From the NCBI GenBank assembly GCA_963742585.1, contig CAVUMI010000006.1, forward strand, positions 186,001 to 250,000: a stretch of DNA of 64,000 bases, given 5' to 3'. Origin of the DNA: JACDEA01 sp963742585. Its GTDB lineage: Bacteria > Actinomycetota > Acidimicrobiia > Acidimicrobiales > JACDEA01. The position numbers were made by a program, and so were the translations under genes. Every line of letters begins with the position of its first letter. Positions within the stretch are counted from its first letter, which is position 1. Below the pieces are notes generated by a model, which was not told where the DNA came from, made no database searches, and worked only from the letters and a program-made list of their open reading frames with translations. Shown in pieces: positions 34,000 to 42,476 of the stretch.

Positions 34000-35160
34000 G
34001 TGACGACGATCGAAGAGGCAGTGCATGAGAGCCTGCGCGGCGTCATCGACCCCGAACTGGGCGACAACGTCGTCGATTTGGGCATGGTCAAACACGTCGA
34101 GGTCACCGGCGGCCGGGCCGACGTCACCATCTCGCTAACCACCGCCGGATGTCCCCTCCGTGCTCAGCTCATGGACGATGTGCGCCGCCACGCGGGAACG
34201 GTGCCGGGCATTTCCGAGGTCGGCGTGCACTTCGGCGAGATGACCGCCGACCAGAAGAAGAGCCTGATGGCGCGGGCCCGATGGAAGGCCCGCGACCCGA
34301 TCCCCACCGACATCCCGCCCACGGCCCGCGTGATCGCCATCGCCTCCGGGAAAGGAGGCGTGGGCAAGTCCTCGGTGTCGGCCAACCTCGCGGCCGCCCT
34401 GGCGACTCGAGGCCTCACCGTCGGCGTGCTCGACGCCGACATCGGCGGCTACTCGATCCCCCGCATGCTCGGCATCGAGGGCAAGGTCGTCGCCGAGAAG
34501 GCCGACGACGGCAAGGTGCGCATGCACCCGATCGAACGCGTCGTCGGCACCGGAACGCTCAAGGTCGTGTCGATGGGGTCCATCGAGGGCGCCGAGGAAG
34601 ACGAGGCCATCATGCTCCGCGGCCTCATGCTCAACCGGGCGGTACAGCACTTCCTCGAGGACGTTGCTTGGGGCGACCTCGATTACCTCATCATCGACAT
34701 GCCGCCGGGCACCAGTGACATCCAGATGGGCTTGGCCCGCATGCTCCCGCGTACCGAGGTGGTCATCGTCACCACCCCGTCATTGGCCGCGCAGAAGGTG
34801 GCGACGCGTGCGGCCGACATGGCCCAGAAGGGTTACCTCCGTGTCGCCGGTGTCGTGGAGAACATGACCGCCTTCACCTGTACGCACGGCGACGCCTACG
34901 CCCTCTTCGGCGAGGGCGGCGGCGACCGCCTGGCCGCCGACATCGGCGTTCCGCTGCTGGGTCAGATACCGCTGAGCCCGGCGGTATCCGCCGGCGGCGA
35001 CAACGGGATGCCGGTCGCGCTGGGCGACGACCGCGCCGCCGACGCCTTCACCACGCTGGCTGACGTGATCGTGGCGCAAGGGGTTCCCGCCGTCGAGATG
35101 GCCGGCTGCACCGCGCGCCTCCTCGACCAAGTGGAAGCCGCCCTTGGCCCGAAGAGCTAG
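34000..35160 (+). CDS. mrp: Mrp/ApbC-type Fe-S cluster carrier ATPase
   Basis: 386 residues. An N-terminal DUF59/MIP18 domain (DPELGDNVVDLGMVKHVEV, TTAGCPLRAQL) is followed by a MinD-type P-loop domain with IASGKGGVGKSSVSANLAAAL, DADIGGYSIPRMLG, LDYLIIDMPPGTSDIQM and ENMTAFTC. The CxxC often seen at the scaffold site is reduced to single Cys residues. It shuttles Fe-S clusters, fitting the neighbouring erpA and sufR-like genes. The GTG start is 6 nt from the TAGAAT box. The stop overlaps the convergent permease stop by 3 nt. Confidence 0.92.
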   Translation: MTTIEEAVHESLRGVIDPELGDNVVDLGMVKHVEVTGGRADVTISLTTAGCPLRAQLMDDVRRHAGTVPGISEVGVHFGEMTADQKKSLMARARWKARDPIPTDIPPTARVIAIASGKGGVGKSSVSANLAAALATRGLTVGVLDADIGGYSIPRMLGIEGKVVAEKADDGKVRMHPIERVVGTGTLKVVSMGSIEGAEEDEAIMLRGLMLNRAVQHFLEDVAWGDLDYLIIDMPPGTSDIQMGLARMLPRTEVVIVTTPSLAAQKVATRAADMAQKGYLRVAGVVENMTAFTCTHGDAYALFGEGGGDRLAADIGVPLLGQIPLSPAVSAGGDNGMPVALGDDRAADAFTTLADVIVAQGVPAVEMAGCTARLLDQVEAALGPKS

Positions 35161-38036
35161 TCGGCGATTCTGAGCGCGACGGCGGGCTTGATTTTGGAGG
35201 CTTGGTTGGCCGGCGCGAGGACCGCGGCGAGTGATGCCACCATCGCCACGACGACAACTGTGATCAGGCTCGTCCACGGCACCGAGAACGCGAGGCGCTG
35301 GCTGCCGAACGAGTCGGACTTGGTCAGCAGCGTGTACGCGGTGATCAACGCCAAGCCGACACCCACGACGATTCCCTGGAACGCGATGAACGTGGCTTCG
35401 AGCAGGAACGCGGTGCGAACCACCCTGTGCTGGAAGCCCATGGCGCGGAGCATGCCGATCTGGCGGCGCCGCTCGCGCACGGCGCGAACCATCACCACGC
35501 CGAGCCCGGCGATGCCGATCACGAGCCCGAGCCCGAGGTAGCCGGACATCAGCCGGAAGAAGCCCTGCTGCTGCTGGGCCTGCTCGGTGACCAGCGCGAG
35601 GAAGCTGTCGGCCTCCACGCCGTTGGTGAGCAACTGGCCTTGGAGTGTCGCACCCACGTCGTCAGCGTCACCCCGCGCGTTGACGTAGAACCGGCTCGGG
35701 ACCGCGTCACGGCCCATGAACTCTTTGAGCGCGGGCGCGCCGAACCAGGCGCCGGCACCACCGCCGGTGAACGCCCCGACGTCGTTGGCAAGAACGCCGG
35801 CAATGGTGAACTCGCGCTGCTGTCCGGTGGTCCGGTTGTAGGCGGTGAACTTCTCGCCTGGACGGATCGCCTGCGTCGGCGGGCCGCCTTCCTCCTGGAG
35901 GAAGAAGTCAGAAACGATGGCCAGATCGGTCGAGGCCAGCACGCCGTTCCACGCGCCGCGATCGCTCACGAACCGGTCGAGACGCCTGCCCAGATCGGGG
36001 CCGCCTTGCGTGAGGAGGCGGTCGTCGAAACCGATCATCCCCGAATACCGCGGCTCGGGATGAAAATCGGTCGTGAACTCGGTGAACGCGCGCAGCAGAG
36101 GGGCGATACCCGTCACGCCGGGTTGTCCGCTCAACGTCGCTCCCGACACCGGGTTGGCTGGGTTCGAATCGACGACGAGGTCGTAGCCGCCTCCGGCCTC
36201 GCGGGCGACGCGCGGCGACTGCTGGCTGAAGAGATTCGAGAAGACCGAGATGAACGTGATGGTGAAGATCACAATCGCGTACATGCCGAGCAGCATCGAC
36301 GTACGGAACCGGCGGGCCAGCGGGTAGGCGAACGCGAGGCGCGCGGCCAGTGTGCGCCCGGACACCGACAAGATGCTCGTCGACTTGATGAGGAGGTCCG
36401 CGTTGGTGGCCAGCAGCGCCACCGCGGCGGCGACAAGGATCACGCCCTGCACCACAAACGTCGGGATGTCGGCGGTCTCGAAGGCCTTCGGCAGGATCGT
36501 GAAGCAGGCCACACCCCACACCAGAGCGGTGGCGCAGGCGACGGTGACGACGCCGCGGCGGGGAAGCAAGCGGCTCAGAAGCGGGATCGACGAGAACGCG
36601 GCGATCGGCACCCCCGCCAGTGCACCAAACCACGCGTCCTGGTTGAGACCGCTGACGAACAGCGACCCGCCGAACATGACACCCACCGCACCGACGATCA
36701 GCGTCCGCAACCGGACCCGGCGGAGGGGCGACTCCTGAAGGTCGCGGATCGCGTGGATCACGTTCAAGCGGCCGATCCGCACGCTGGTGCCCCACACGGT
36801 GATGAAGGCGATGACGCCGCCGATCAGCATGCCGGTGATCACGTTGGCGGGCGTCACCGTGAAACGGAGGTCGAGCGCGAAGCGCTCGTCGCCCGAGGCG
36901 AACACCGACTGCGCGGCCCACACGATCACCCGGCCGACACCGATACCGAGCAGGCCACCGACCACGGCCGACACGGCGGCGTAGATGCCGCCTTCGAGAC
37001 CGAACGATCGCACGAGCTGATTGCGTTTGAGCCCCACCGCACGCAGCATCCCGAGCTCGCTCTTCCGCTCCTCGCTCAACATCACGAAGATGTTGATGAG
37101 CAGCAGGATGCCGGCGATCACGCTGAATGCGCCGATGCCCGAGAACAACTGGGTAAGGCTCTCGCCCTGGGCGTCGGCCTGCTCGAGGAGGTCCTGTTTC
37201 TGCGGGCGCACATCGGCACCGCTGACGCTCTTCACCCGATCCTCGAGCCGGGGAACGACCTGATCGGTCACATCGGCGCCGGAAAAGACGCCGCCTTCAT
37301 TCGACACCATCACGAGTGCGTCCGGATCGGCCGCGTCGGACAGCTTCGATCGCGTGTGTAGGTCAGCGATGGTGCCCGGCGCGACGTAGGCGTTACTGAA
37401 GCCACCGCCGTAGCCGGCCATGCCCAGCTCGGGAACGAAGCTCCTCACCCGGAATGACCGCTGCTGCCCATAGGCGTAGACGTCGACGTTGTCGCCCGCG
37501 TTGACCTTCAGTTCCTCGAGGAGGCGTTCGCCCACCACGATCTCGCCCGGCGCCGGCGTCGGGCCCGCCTTCTCGAATCCGGTGGCGGGCGGGTCGCCGC
37601 CAAACCGGCGGGCGGCATCGAAGTCGGTCTCGATCAGGAGCGTGCGCGGTTCGGCACGGCGCGGCGACGTCGTCGTCGCCACCGCCGCACCGGTGGTCAC
37701 GACCCGCAGCGTCCCGTCGGTGCCGGCAACCGGATCGCGGAGCGCGGCCTCGAGTTGGTCGAGCTGGTTTAACGCGGGGACCCGGATCGTTTCATCGACT
37801 GGACCGAGTTGGGTACGCGCAAAGTCCCGAATCGACGCGCCGATCGTGCCGCCCATGATGAACGAGGCGGTGATGATGGCCGTTCCCAGCAGCGACCCGA
37901 TGACGACGAGCAGCGCCTCGCCGCGACGGCGCACCACGTTGCGGACGGCCAAGCGGCGGATCGTCGGCCGGCGCACCACGTCGAACACGCTGATGCCGAC
38001 GAGAACGAGGACAGGAAGGGCCAGAAGCGGGATCAC
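35157..38036 (-). CDS. MacB/FtsX-type ABC transporter permease
   Basis: About 959 residues with two FtsX repeats. It starts at GTG 38036, 7 nt after the ATPase stop: VIPLLALPVLVLVGISVF. Membrane helices fall at about 1-20, 45-70, a group near 300-420, and a final trio near 840-950. Large extracytoplasmic MacB-PCD-like domains lie in between (for example VDVYAYGQQRSFRVRSFVP). The C-terminus has the typical RRRQIGMLRAMGFQHR segment. Such exporters act on lipoproteins, peptides or cell-wall steps. A longer upstream frame that overlaps the ATPase is rejected. Confidence 0.9.
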   Translation of the reverse strand: MIPLLALPVLVLVGISVFDVVRRPTIRRLAVRNVVRRRGEALLVVIGSLLGTAIITASFIMGGTIGASIRDFARTQLGPVDETIRVPALNQLDQLEAALRDPVAGTDGTLRVVTTGAAVATTTSPRRAEPRTLLIETDFDAARRFGGDPPATGFEKAGPTPAPGEIVVGERLLEELKVNAGDNVDVYAYGQQRSFRVRSFVPELGMAGYGGGFSNAYVAPGTIADLHTRSKLSDAADPDALVMVSNEGGVFSGADVTDQVVPRLEDRVKSVSGADVRPQKQDLLEQADAQGESLTQLFSGIGAFSVIAGILLLINIFVMLSEERKSELGMLRAVGLKRNQLVRSFGLEGGIYAAVSAVVGGLLGIGVGRVIVWAAQSVFASGDERFALDLRFTVTPANVITGMLIGGVIAFITVWGTSVRIGRLNVIHAIRDLQESPLRRVRLRTLIVGAVGVMFGGSLFVSGLNQDAWFGALAGVPIAAFSSIPLLSRLLPRRGVVTVACATALVWGVACFTILPKAFETADIPTFVVQGVILVAAAVALLATNADLLIKSTSILSVSGRTLAARLAFAYPLARRFRTSMLLGMYAIVIFTITFISVFSNLFSQQSPRVAREAGGGYDLVVDSNPANPVSGATLSGQPGVTGIAPLLRAFTEFTTDFHPEPRYSGMIGFDDRLLTQGGPDLGRRLDRFVSDRGAWNGVLASTDLAIVSDFFLQEEGGPPTQAIRPGEKFTAYNRTTGQQREFTIAGVLANDVGAFTGGGAGAWFGAPALKEFMGRDAVPSRFYVNARGDADDVGATLQGQLLTNGVEADSFLALVTEQAQQQQGFFRLMSGYLGLGLVIGIAGLGVVMVRAVRERRRQIGMLRAMGFQHRVVRTAFLLEATFIAFQGIVVGVGLALITAYTLLTKSDSFGSQRLAFSVPWTSLITVVVVAMVASLAAVLAPANQASKIKPAVALRIAD

Positions 38037-38043
38037 GAACGTC

Positions 38044-38823
38044 TTAGCTCTTGGCGGCTGTCGGGCGACGGCGGCGCGTAGGCGCGTCACCGACGATGTT
38101 GCCGTCCTGCATCCGCACCAGCCGGCCGGCAGCCCCACCGATGTCGGCGTCGTGGGTGACGATCACAATCGTCTGGCCCGCAGCATGAACCTCCCGCAAC
38201 AGATCGAGCACCGCGTTGGCCATCGTGCTGTCGAGGTTGCCGGTGGGCTCGTCGGCCCAGATGATCGCCGGTTCGCCGACCAGCGCACGGGCCACCGCGA
38301 CCCGCTGCTGCTCGCCGCCCGAAAGTTCGTTGGGGCGGTGGTTCGGGCGGTGAGCGAGACCCACGCGCTCGAGCATGGCGATGGCGCGCCGGCGCGCCTC
38401 GGGTGCCTTGACGTTGGTGAGGAGGAGCGGCAGTTCAACGTTCTCGGCCGCAGTCAGGACGGGGATCAGGTTGAAGCTCTGGAAGATGAACCCCATCCGG
38501 GTGGCCCGGTGCTCGGTGCGCTTGCTGTCGGTCATGGCGTGGATGTCGTCGCCATCGACCGCGACCGTGCCACTGTCGATGTCGTCCAAGCCCGAGAGAC
38601 AGTTGAGCAATGTGGTCTTGCCGCATCCCGACGGACCCATCACCGCAAGAAACTCGCCCGCCGTTATCTCGAGATCGACGCCCATGAGGGCCGGAACCTC
38701 GATGTCACCGGTGCGGTAGATCTTGGTGACCGCGGTGGCCGACAGGATCGGCGCCGGCGCCGGCTTCGGCGCGGTCTTCTTTTTGGGCGCGGCCTTACGA
38801 ACGGTTCGCGCTGTGGTCGCCAT
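38044..38823 (-). CDS. MacB/LolD-type ABC transporter ATP-binding protein
   Basis: 259 residues. A Lys/Ala/Pro-rich N-terminal extension of about 25 residues precedes the ABC domain. Motifs: Walker A MGPSGCGKTTLLN, Q-loop GFIFQSFNLIPVLT, signature NELSGGEQQRVAVARAL, Walker B AIIWADEPTGNLDS, H-loop VIVTHD. The PVLTAAENVELPLLL stretch is typical of the MacB/LolD group. It drives the permease encoded just downstream. Confidence 0.93.
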   Translation of the reverse strand: MATTARTVRKAAPKKKTAPKPAPAPILSATAVTKIYRTGDIEVPALMGVDLEITAGEFLAVMGPSGCGKTTLLNCLSGLDDIDSGTVAVDGDDIHAMTDSKRTEHRATRMGFIFQSFNLIPVLTAAENVELPLLLTNVKAPEARRRAIAMLERVGLAHRPNHRPNELSGGEQQRVAVARALVGEPAIIWADEPTGNLDSTMANAVLDLLREVHAAGQTIVIVTHDADIGGAAGRLVRMQDGNIVGDAPTRRRRPTAAKS

Positions 38824-38830
38824 TTTCAGA

Positions 38831-38851
38831 CGGCCGCCGTACCGGCGGCCG
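38831..38851. terminator. 9-bp GC hairpin between the kinase-like gene and the ABC operon
   Basis: CGGCCGCCG-TAC-CGGCGGCCG, 8 nt upstream of the ATPase start and 60 nt after the kinase-like stop. It may end the upstream transcript or lie in the ABC leader. Confidence 0.45.
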
Positions 38852-38910
38852 AAATGGCGGCCGCCGCTCTACCCATTGCGTTGCTCGCTCTGCTCGCCAC
38901 GCGGGCGACT

Positions 38911-40593
38911 CTACGGGCGACGGGCCGGCGGAAGCGAAACGGTAAAACGGGCGCCGCCCGCTTTGTCCCGGTCGTAGGCGACCTGCCCGCCCATGGCCTG
39001 CACGAGGCCTTGTACGAGGGAGAGCCCGAGTCCGGTGCCCCGGGATCGGTCGCGGCTCCGACGGCTCAGCGAGGCGACCCGGGCAAACAGCGTGGCCACC
39101 TGCGAGTCCGGCACGCCCGCGCCGTGGTCGACGACCGCGAATCGCACCGAGCTTGGGCCGGACTCCATGAGCTCGACGCTGACCGGGGCGGCGCCGTGCT
39201 GCAGCGCGTTGTCGACGAGGTTGGCCACCACCTGTTCGAGCCGGCGCGGATCGGCCTGCACGAGGATCCCTGGTGCGATGTCGACGCTTACGGCGGCGGG
39301 ATCATCGACCGAGCCCATCGCGTTGTCGACCGCCTCGGCCAGGTCGACCGGACGGGCCGAGAGCAGCAGGGTGTGCGCCTCTAGCTGGCTCAGGTCGTAG
39401 AGATCGTCGGCCAGCCGGGCGATGCGTTCGGCGTGGCGACGGATGGAGCCACCCATGCGCTTGATGCGTTCGGCATCCAACTCGTCGGCGTGCGATTCGA
39501 GGGTCGCGCCCAGCCCGAGCACGGTGGTGAGCGGCTGCCGTAGGTCGAACGTGACCAGTGTCAGGAACTCGTTCTTCTCGGCCTCGAGGTCCCGGGCGGT
39601 CGTGACATCGCGGACGACGCCTTGGAACCCGAACAGCATGCCCTCGCGGTACCGGGGCATCGACATCACATCGAGCACGCGCCGGACGCCGTCGGGACGC
39701 AGGACCGCGGTCTCCTGAACCGTGGTCGCATCGGCGGCCACGCCGGGAATCACGTCGGCCAGCGCGGCCCCGTCGAGCTCGGCCGATGAGCGGCCGAGAA
39801 TGATCGCCAGCGACGGGTTGGCGTACTGAATCTCGCCGTCGAGGTCGACCTCATAAATGCCGTCGGACGAGTGCTCGACCACGTCCTGGTACCGCGCCTT
39901 GCTCTCCTCTTCGCGGGTCAGTGTGGCGTGCCAGTACCCCTGGGCCAGAGAGTCGGTAAGCCGGTCCATCGCGGGAAGCACGCGGGTCAAGAGCAGCGAG
40001 AGCGCCAGCCCCCAATGCCGGCCCCGCTCCTCGGCCAGTTCGACCGCGGTCTGCACGACGAGGTCGCGCGAGATCCGCAGCACGACGAGGAGCTCGGGCA
40101 GCGACGAGTCGGCCCAGGCCGCCGACGCGCCAACTTCCTCCAGGTCCTCAACCAGTGCCTCGTCGACCTCGGCCCCTTGCCCGGTGACAGCGAGGATGGC
40201 CTCGAACCGCGCCTTGGCCTGCTCGATGAAGCGGGCTTGCTGCGACATCGACCAGTTCGAGGTTTCCGGGAACACACTGGCGAAGATGTCGTAGGCGCGC
40301 CGGGCCATCACCTCGGACTTGCCATCCAGCGCTTCGAGCAGCGCCTTTGGGTCAGCCGTCTCGGCGCTGAACGTGTCGAACAGGTTCCCGGAGCCGTAAT
40401 CGGCGTTCCTGGCGAGGAAGGTCTTGAGCTCGACCATCGGGAACTGCAGGCGGTCGGGGGAGGCGGTCGGGTCGGTGGACGCGAGGTAGCCGGCGCCGAG
40501 CAGCGCCCGCACTGCCTCCTCGGAAATGTGCAAGAACTCGGCCGCCTCCGCCAGGGTCAGCTGGCGCCGGTTGCCGGTCTCCCTTTCGGCCAT
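38911..40593 (-). CDS. HTH-PAS-HATPase protein, histidine-kinase-like but lacking the phospho-His
   Basis: 560 residues. Residues about 10-60 form an excisionase/MerR-like helix-turn-helix (LTLAEAAEFLHISEEAVRAL). A helical region follows, then a PAS domain (about 225-335; YQDVVEHSSDGIYEVDLDGE). The dimerisation H-box reads FLTLVTFDLRQPLTTVLG, where the family has SHELRTPL, so the phospho-acceptor His is Phe. The ATP domain is intact: N box VVANLVDNALQHG, VVDHGAGVPDSQ, GTGLGLSLVQGLV. It probably binds ATP and senses a signal, but cannot phosphorylate itself at the usual site. No response regulator gene is adjacent. Confidence 0.85.
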   Translation of the reverse strand: MAERETGNRRQLTLAEAAEFLHISEEAVRALLGAGYLASTDPTASPDRLQFPMVELKTFLARNADYGSGNLFDTFSAETADPKALLEALDGKSEVMARRAYDIFASVFPETSNWSMSQQARFIEQAKARFEAILAVTGQGAEVDEALVEDLEEVGASAAWADSSLPELLVVLRISRDLVVQTAVELAEERGRHWGLALSLLLTRVLPAMDRLTDSLAQGYWHATLTREEESKARYQDVVEHSSDGIYEVDLDGEIQYANPSLAIILGRSSAELDGAALADVIPGVAADATTVQETAVLRPDGVRRVLDVMSMPRYREGMLFGFQGVVRDVTTARDLEAEKNEFLTLVTFDLRQPLTTVLGLGATLESHADELDAERIKRMGGSIRRHAERIARLADDLYDLSQLEAHTLLLSARPVDLAEAVDNAMGSVDDPAAVSVDIAPGILVQADPRRLEQVVANLVDNALQHGAAPVSVELMESGPSSVRFAVVDHGAGVPDSQVATLFARVASLSRRSRDRSRGTGLGLSLVQGLVQAMGGQVAYDRDKAGGARFTVSLPPARRP

Positions 40594-40626
40594 CCGCTCT
40601 TAATTCGACGCCGCAGCGCCCAAGCC

Positions 40627-41493
40627 CTACCTGCTGGAGGCGCTCCATGTGGCGTTGAGCGCGTCGATGTCGCCCTCCACCGGCCGGGCCCGGCCCTCGG
40701 CGGCCAACTTTCGGAGGTGGGCCCACACCGAGAACTGCGCAATCGGGTGCAACTCGGCCTTCACGCCGACGTAGATAGTGGCGACGAGGCTCTCGACGGT
40801 GAGGGGCGTCGACGCGGCGGTGAGCTCGGCCAGGACCGCCGCCTCGCGGGCCAGTCGGTGGTCGGTGTACTCCTCGATTTTCGCCCGGGCGTCGTCGATC
40901 ACGTCGCCGTGGCCCGGGAAGATCGCGCTGATGTCAAGCTTGCCCACGTCGGCGAGTGAGGCGAGATACCTCGCCATGTCGCCATCGGGCGGCGCGATGA
41001 CGACCGTCGAGCCGCTCATGATGTGGTCGCCCGAAAAGAGGACGCCTCCGGCCTGGCCTTCTGGGCCGTCGAGCAGGTAGCAGAGGTGATTCGACGCATG
41101 CCCGGGCGTGTGCAGCGCGCGCAGCCTGAACTGGCCGGCGCTGTCCTGCACCACATGGCCGTCACCGATGGCTCGATCAGGGACGAACCCATCGCGTTCG
41201 TCGAAGCCCAGAACCTCTGCGCCCGTGCGCACCTTGAGCCCGGCCGCGCCCGGCGAGTGGTCGGAGTGAGTGTGGGTGACGAGGATCCAGCGGATGCGGC
41301 CGGCGCCGGCCGCGGCGACCGCGTCGAGGTGCGCTTCGTGATCGTCGGGCCCCGGATCGATGACCGCGAGTTCGTCGCCGCCGATCAGATAGGTGTTGGT
41401 GCCCGGTCCGGTCATGATATTCGGGTTCGGAGCGAGGACCCGGCGCACCAGCGGGCTGAGCGTAACCACCTTGCCCGGTGTCAGCTCAGGCAT
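40627..41493 (-). CDS. Metallo-beta-lactamase-fold hydrolase (LACTB2/glyoxalase-like)
   Basis: 288 residues. ATG at 41493 (MPELTPGKVVTLSPLVRRVL) overlaps the NUDIX stop by 8 nt. Motifs: NPNIMTGPGTNTYLIGG, THTHSDHSPGA (HxHxDH), LHTPGHASNHLCYLL, LFSGDHIMSGSTVV (bridging Asp), IFPGHGDVI. The C-terminal helical tail includes a winged-helix-like segment (AHLRKLAAEGRAR), as in the LACTB2/ribonuclease-like branch. Pairing with NUDIX is recurrent in actinobacteria. Confidence 0.88.
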   Translation of the reverse strand: MPELTPGKVVTLSPLVRRVLAPNPNIMTGPGTNTYLIGGDELAVIDPGPDDHEAHLDAVAAAGAGRIRWILVTHTHSDHSPGAAGLKVRTGAEVLGFDERDGFVPDRAIGDGHVVQDSAGQFRLRALHTPGHASNHLCYLLDGPEGQAGGVLFSGDHIMSGSTVVIAPPDGDMARYLASLADVGKLDISAIFPGHGDVIDDARAKIEEYTDHRLAREAAVLAELTAASTPLTVESLVATIYVGVKAELHPIAQFSVWAHLRKLAAEGRARPVEGDIDALNATWSASSR

Positions 41494-42286
41494 CGGCAAC
41501 CGCGTCGTCGTAGCCGTCGTCGCCCGGCAACAGAATCCGCACACCGGTGTCGCTGTCGGCCGCCAATCGGGGAAGCACAGTCGGCACCTCGGCGATAGCG
41601 GCGGCGGCGGCGAGCAGGTCGGCGCTCCGCTCGAATCGAGCTATGGCCTCCAGGTTGGTGTAGGTCGGCGGGAGCATCTCGAGCTCGCCGGCACGGAGGC
41701 GGGCCAGCGCGTCGTCGGGCCGCACCCACAGATGGGCAATCGTCTCGCGGTCGTCGTGGAGTGGTACCTGTTCGGGCGGCGCGGCGGCGACGAAGAAGCG
41801 CGTGTCGTACCGGCGCGGCGCGCCGACCGGCGTGATCCAGTGGCTGAAGTAGTGCATGTCGTCGGCGGTGATACTCAGGCCCTCGGTGTGGCAGACCTCG
41901 AGCAGCCGGAGCTGCCCGCTGTCGACCGCGGCGCGATGTGCCTCGAACCGCTCGGCAGTTGCCGCGTCAGCGAAGGACACCACCGTGCCGTCGGCGGTGC
42001 TGGCCAAGAGCACACCGGCCTCCTCGAAACATTCGCGGACCGCGGCCACCCAGAACGCGAGGCCGCCTTTGTCGACGCCGAGAATGGCGCTCGCCGCATC
42101 ATCCGACCGCCCGCGACACACGGCTTCGAGATCGGCGTGACGGTCTTCGTCGTCGACTGCGCCCCCCGGAAACAGGTGGAGCCCCGCCCACGGCATCGAC
42201 TCGAGGTTCCGGCGCAGCATGAACACCTCGATGCCCCGCTCGCCGTCGCGAACGAGCATCACCGTCGCGGCATCGAGCGGCTCCAC
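41486..42286 (-). CDS. NUDIX hydrolase (NUDT19-like)
   Basis: 266 residues. It starts with VEPLDAATVMLVRDGERG at GTG 42286. The NUDIX box is present with the core RECFEEAGVLL following an insert, as in NUDT19/CoA-diphosphatase-like proteins. Also present: LHLFPGGAVDDEDR and HWITPVGAPRRYDTRFFVA. It likely hydrolyses a nucleotide-linked substrate. It is the first gene of a pair with the MBL hydrolase. The start sits 7 nt after a TAGCCT -10 box that is part of a 17-nt element shared with the upstream protease-like gene. Confidence 0.88.
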   Translation of the reverse strand: MEPLDAATVMLVRDGERGIEVFMLRRNLESMPWAGLHLFPGGAVDDEDRHADLEAVCRGRSDDAASAILGVDKGGLAFWVAAVRECFEEAGVLLASTADGTVVSFADAATAERFEAHRAAVDSGQLRLLEVCHTEGLSITADDMHYFSHWITPVGAPRRYDTRFFVAAAPPEQVPLHDDRETIAHLWVRPDDALARLRAGELEMLPPTYTNLEAIARFERSADLLAAAAAIAEVPTVLPRLAADSDTGVRILLPGDDGYDDAVADA

Positions 42287-42293
42287 TACGCCG

Positions 42294-42313
42294 AGGCTAT
42301 GCCAGCCCGACTT
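42294..42313 (-). promoter_or_regulatory. Promoter of the NUDIX gene containing a shared 17-nt element
   Basis: Minus strand AAGTCGGGCTGGCATAG (42313-42297), continuing to TAGCCT, which ends 7 nt before the start codon. An identical 17-mer precedes the pseudoprotease gene. Confidence 0.5.
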
Positions 42314-42476
42314 AATCCCTGCACGTCACCCCGCGGTCGGCGTTGTGCTGGACCAGCCGTGTGGTCGGGGTCAGCGAGTGCGCGGTCGCGGTCGTGGTTG
42401 TGCACCAAATGCGCCATTCCAACAGCCATCACCGCGCAATCGACTCAGCGATTGGGCTGTCAGCGCGGTAAGCCAG

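Noticed and set aside
35427..39384. Plus-strand frames of over 600 residues opposite the ABC exporter and kinase-like genes
   Set aside because: They are His/Asp/Arg-rich mirror frames of well-supported minus-strand genes.
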